Below, piece by piece: positions 63,531 through 64,000 of a stretch of 64,000 nucleotides of DNA (position 1 is the first letter of the stretch; each line of letters opens with the position of its first letter). Where the stretch lies: the NCBI GenBank assembly GCA_051647535.1, contig JBOFEA010000025.1, positions 56,466-120,465 on the forward strand, written 5' to 3'. The notes under the pieces were generated by a model. That model saw only the letters and a program-made list of their open reading frames with translations, made no database searches and had not been told where the DNA came from. The position numbers and the translations under genes were made by a program. Origin of the DNA: Brevinema_A sp051647535 (GTDB lineage: Bacteria; Spirochaetota; Brevinematia; Brevinematales; Brevinemataceae).

Positions 63531-64000
63531 ATGTCCAAAGACGATGGAAAAAAGAAAGTCCTGAAAATTAAAATGAAAAAAAGTTCTGCTAATGAGTCGA
63601 ATCCTATAGAATCAAACGATTCTTCTATTCAACAAAAAGATGTATCGGATTCTTCTCAAGAAACTACAACAGCAGCTTCTTCTTCCTCTACCAATTCTTT
63701 GAATAAATCTATGTCTAAAAACAATGAATATAACTCTTTGGAACATTCAACATCAGAATTTAACAAGAACAAAGAAAAAACAAATTATTCTTCAGACGAT
63801 CGATCCAACAACAGTGGAAACTATCAACAACGTTCCGGAGGAGATCGTTTCCAAAACAACAATAGCGGAAACTATCAACAACGTTCCGGAGAAGATCGTT
63901 TCCAAAACAACAATAGCGGAAACTATCAACAACGTTCCGGAGGAGATCGTTTCCAAAACAACAATAGCGGAAACTATCAACAACGTTCCGGAGGAGATCG
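63531..64000 (+). CDS. infB: Translation initiation factor IF-2, N-terminal part (runs off window)
   Basis: Open from the ATG at 63531 (AAGGAGACAAT upstream) to the window end, 157 codons seen. It starts MSKDDGKKKVLKIKMKK, then a Ser/Asn/Thr-rich linker and tandem 17-residue repeats (NNNSGNYQQRSGGDRFQ). The GTPase domain is not in the window; identity rests on the operon position and the KKVLKIK start seen in spirochaete IF-2. Disordered N-terminal extensions are normal in IF-2. Confidence 0.88.
   Translation, partial: MSKDDGKKKVLKIKMKKSSANESNPIESNDSSIQQKDVSDSSQETTTAASSSSTNSLNKSMSKNNEYNSLEHSTSEFNKNKEKTNYSSDDRSNNSGNYQQRSGGDRFQNNNSGNYQQRSGEDRFQNNNSGNYQQRSGGDRFQNNNSGNYQQRSGGD
63807..64000 (+). 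repeat. 51-bp tandem repeat within infB
   Basis: Four units, about 63807-63854 (first, 48 bp), 63855-63905, 63906-63956 and 63957 to the end. They are almost identical in bases as well as residues; the second has GAA for GGA (Glu for Gly). The near-identity points to recent expansion. Confidence 0.95.

Noticed and set aside
63792..63983. Minus-strand repeat frame opposite infB
   Set aside because: Arises only from the tandem repeat on the plus strand.
63807..64000. CRISPR array
   Set aside because: The 51-bp units are contiguous and in frame with infB, with no unique spacers.

Overview
The window is AT-rich (about one third G+C by eye) and reads as a bacterial chromosome, most likely a spirochaete of the Brachyspira/Brevinema kind. 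The support is indirect: a complete V-type ATPase operon in a bacterium, a FliD-like flagellar protein with a signal peptide (spirochaete flagella are periplasmic), a chemoreceptor, a lipoprotein sugar-binding protein, and an IF-2 with a long repeat-rich N-terminus. There is no 16S rRNA in the window, so the assignment is an inference. Promoters are unusually clean sigma-70 types (TTGACA, 17 bp, TATAAT).

Layout. 1-3.5 kb: a SurA-like secreted protein and a class A penicillin-binding protein. 3.5-18.1 kb: one long minus-strand operon for ethanolamine use in a bacterial microcompartment (eutS-P-A-B-C-L-shell-E-M-T-D-small protein-N-small protein-H-Q-G), running on into a CMP-sugar cytidylyltransferase and metK. 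EutBC splits ethanolamine, EutA reactivates it, EutT makes its cofactor, EutE and PduL-type EutD turn acetaldehyde into acetyl-CoA and acetyl phosphate, EutG reduces acetaldehyde, and EutS/L/M/N build the shell. No EutVW or EutR regulator lies in the window. 18.2-21.6 kb: unknown proteins, a DUF1295 membrane enzyme, tRNA-Arg with the rare anticodon GCG, and a probable new small RNA.

21.7-31.8 kb: V-ATPase operon in the order K-F-E-A-B-D-UspA-like-stalk-C-I, followed by rsgA. 32-37 kb: trmJ and a sugar ABC importer (binding protein, two permeases, ATPase) whose leader looks like a transcription attenuator. 37.2-42 kb: an inactivated HAD-like protein, an exported DUF62 SAM hydrolase, an unlisted 49-codon gene, a DUF2147 protein and a CrtI/RetSat-like oxidoreductase. 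42.3-45.3 kb: thiamine salvage (thiE-thiM-thiD-pnuT). 45.3-50.4 kb: chemoreceptor, ArsP_2-type permease, small protein, RNase P RNA (rnpB) and a six-LysM protein that ends only nine bases before rnpB.

50.4-51.6 kb is gene-poor. Then come nicotinamide phosphoribosyltransferase, a polysaccharide ABC exporter with a GH57 enzyme, a rhodanese, rpiB, the FliD-like protein, an aldo/keto reductase with altered active site, and the rimP-nusA-infB operon; infB runs off the end of the window within a 51-bp tandem repeat.

No CRISPR array, insertion sequence, prophage or rRNA was seen. The most promising undescribed items are the orphan small RNA at 21.4-21.5 kb, the sugar-operon leader, the small Eut proteins sharing an EutT-like N-terminal motif, the UspA-like protein inside the V-ATPase operon, and the signal-peptide FliD.
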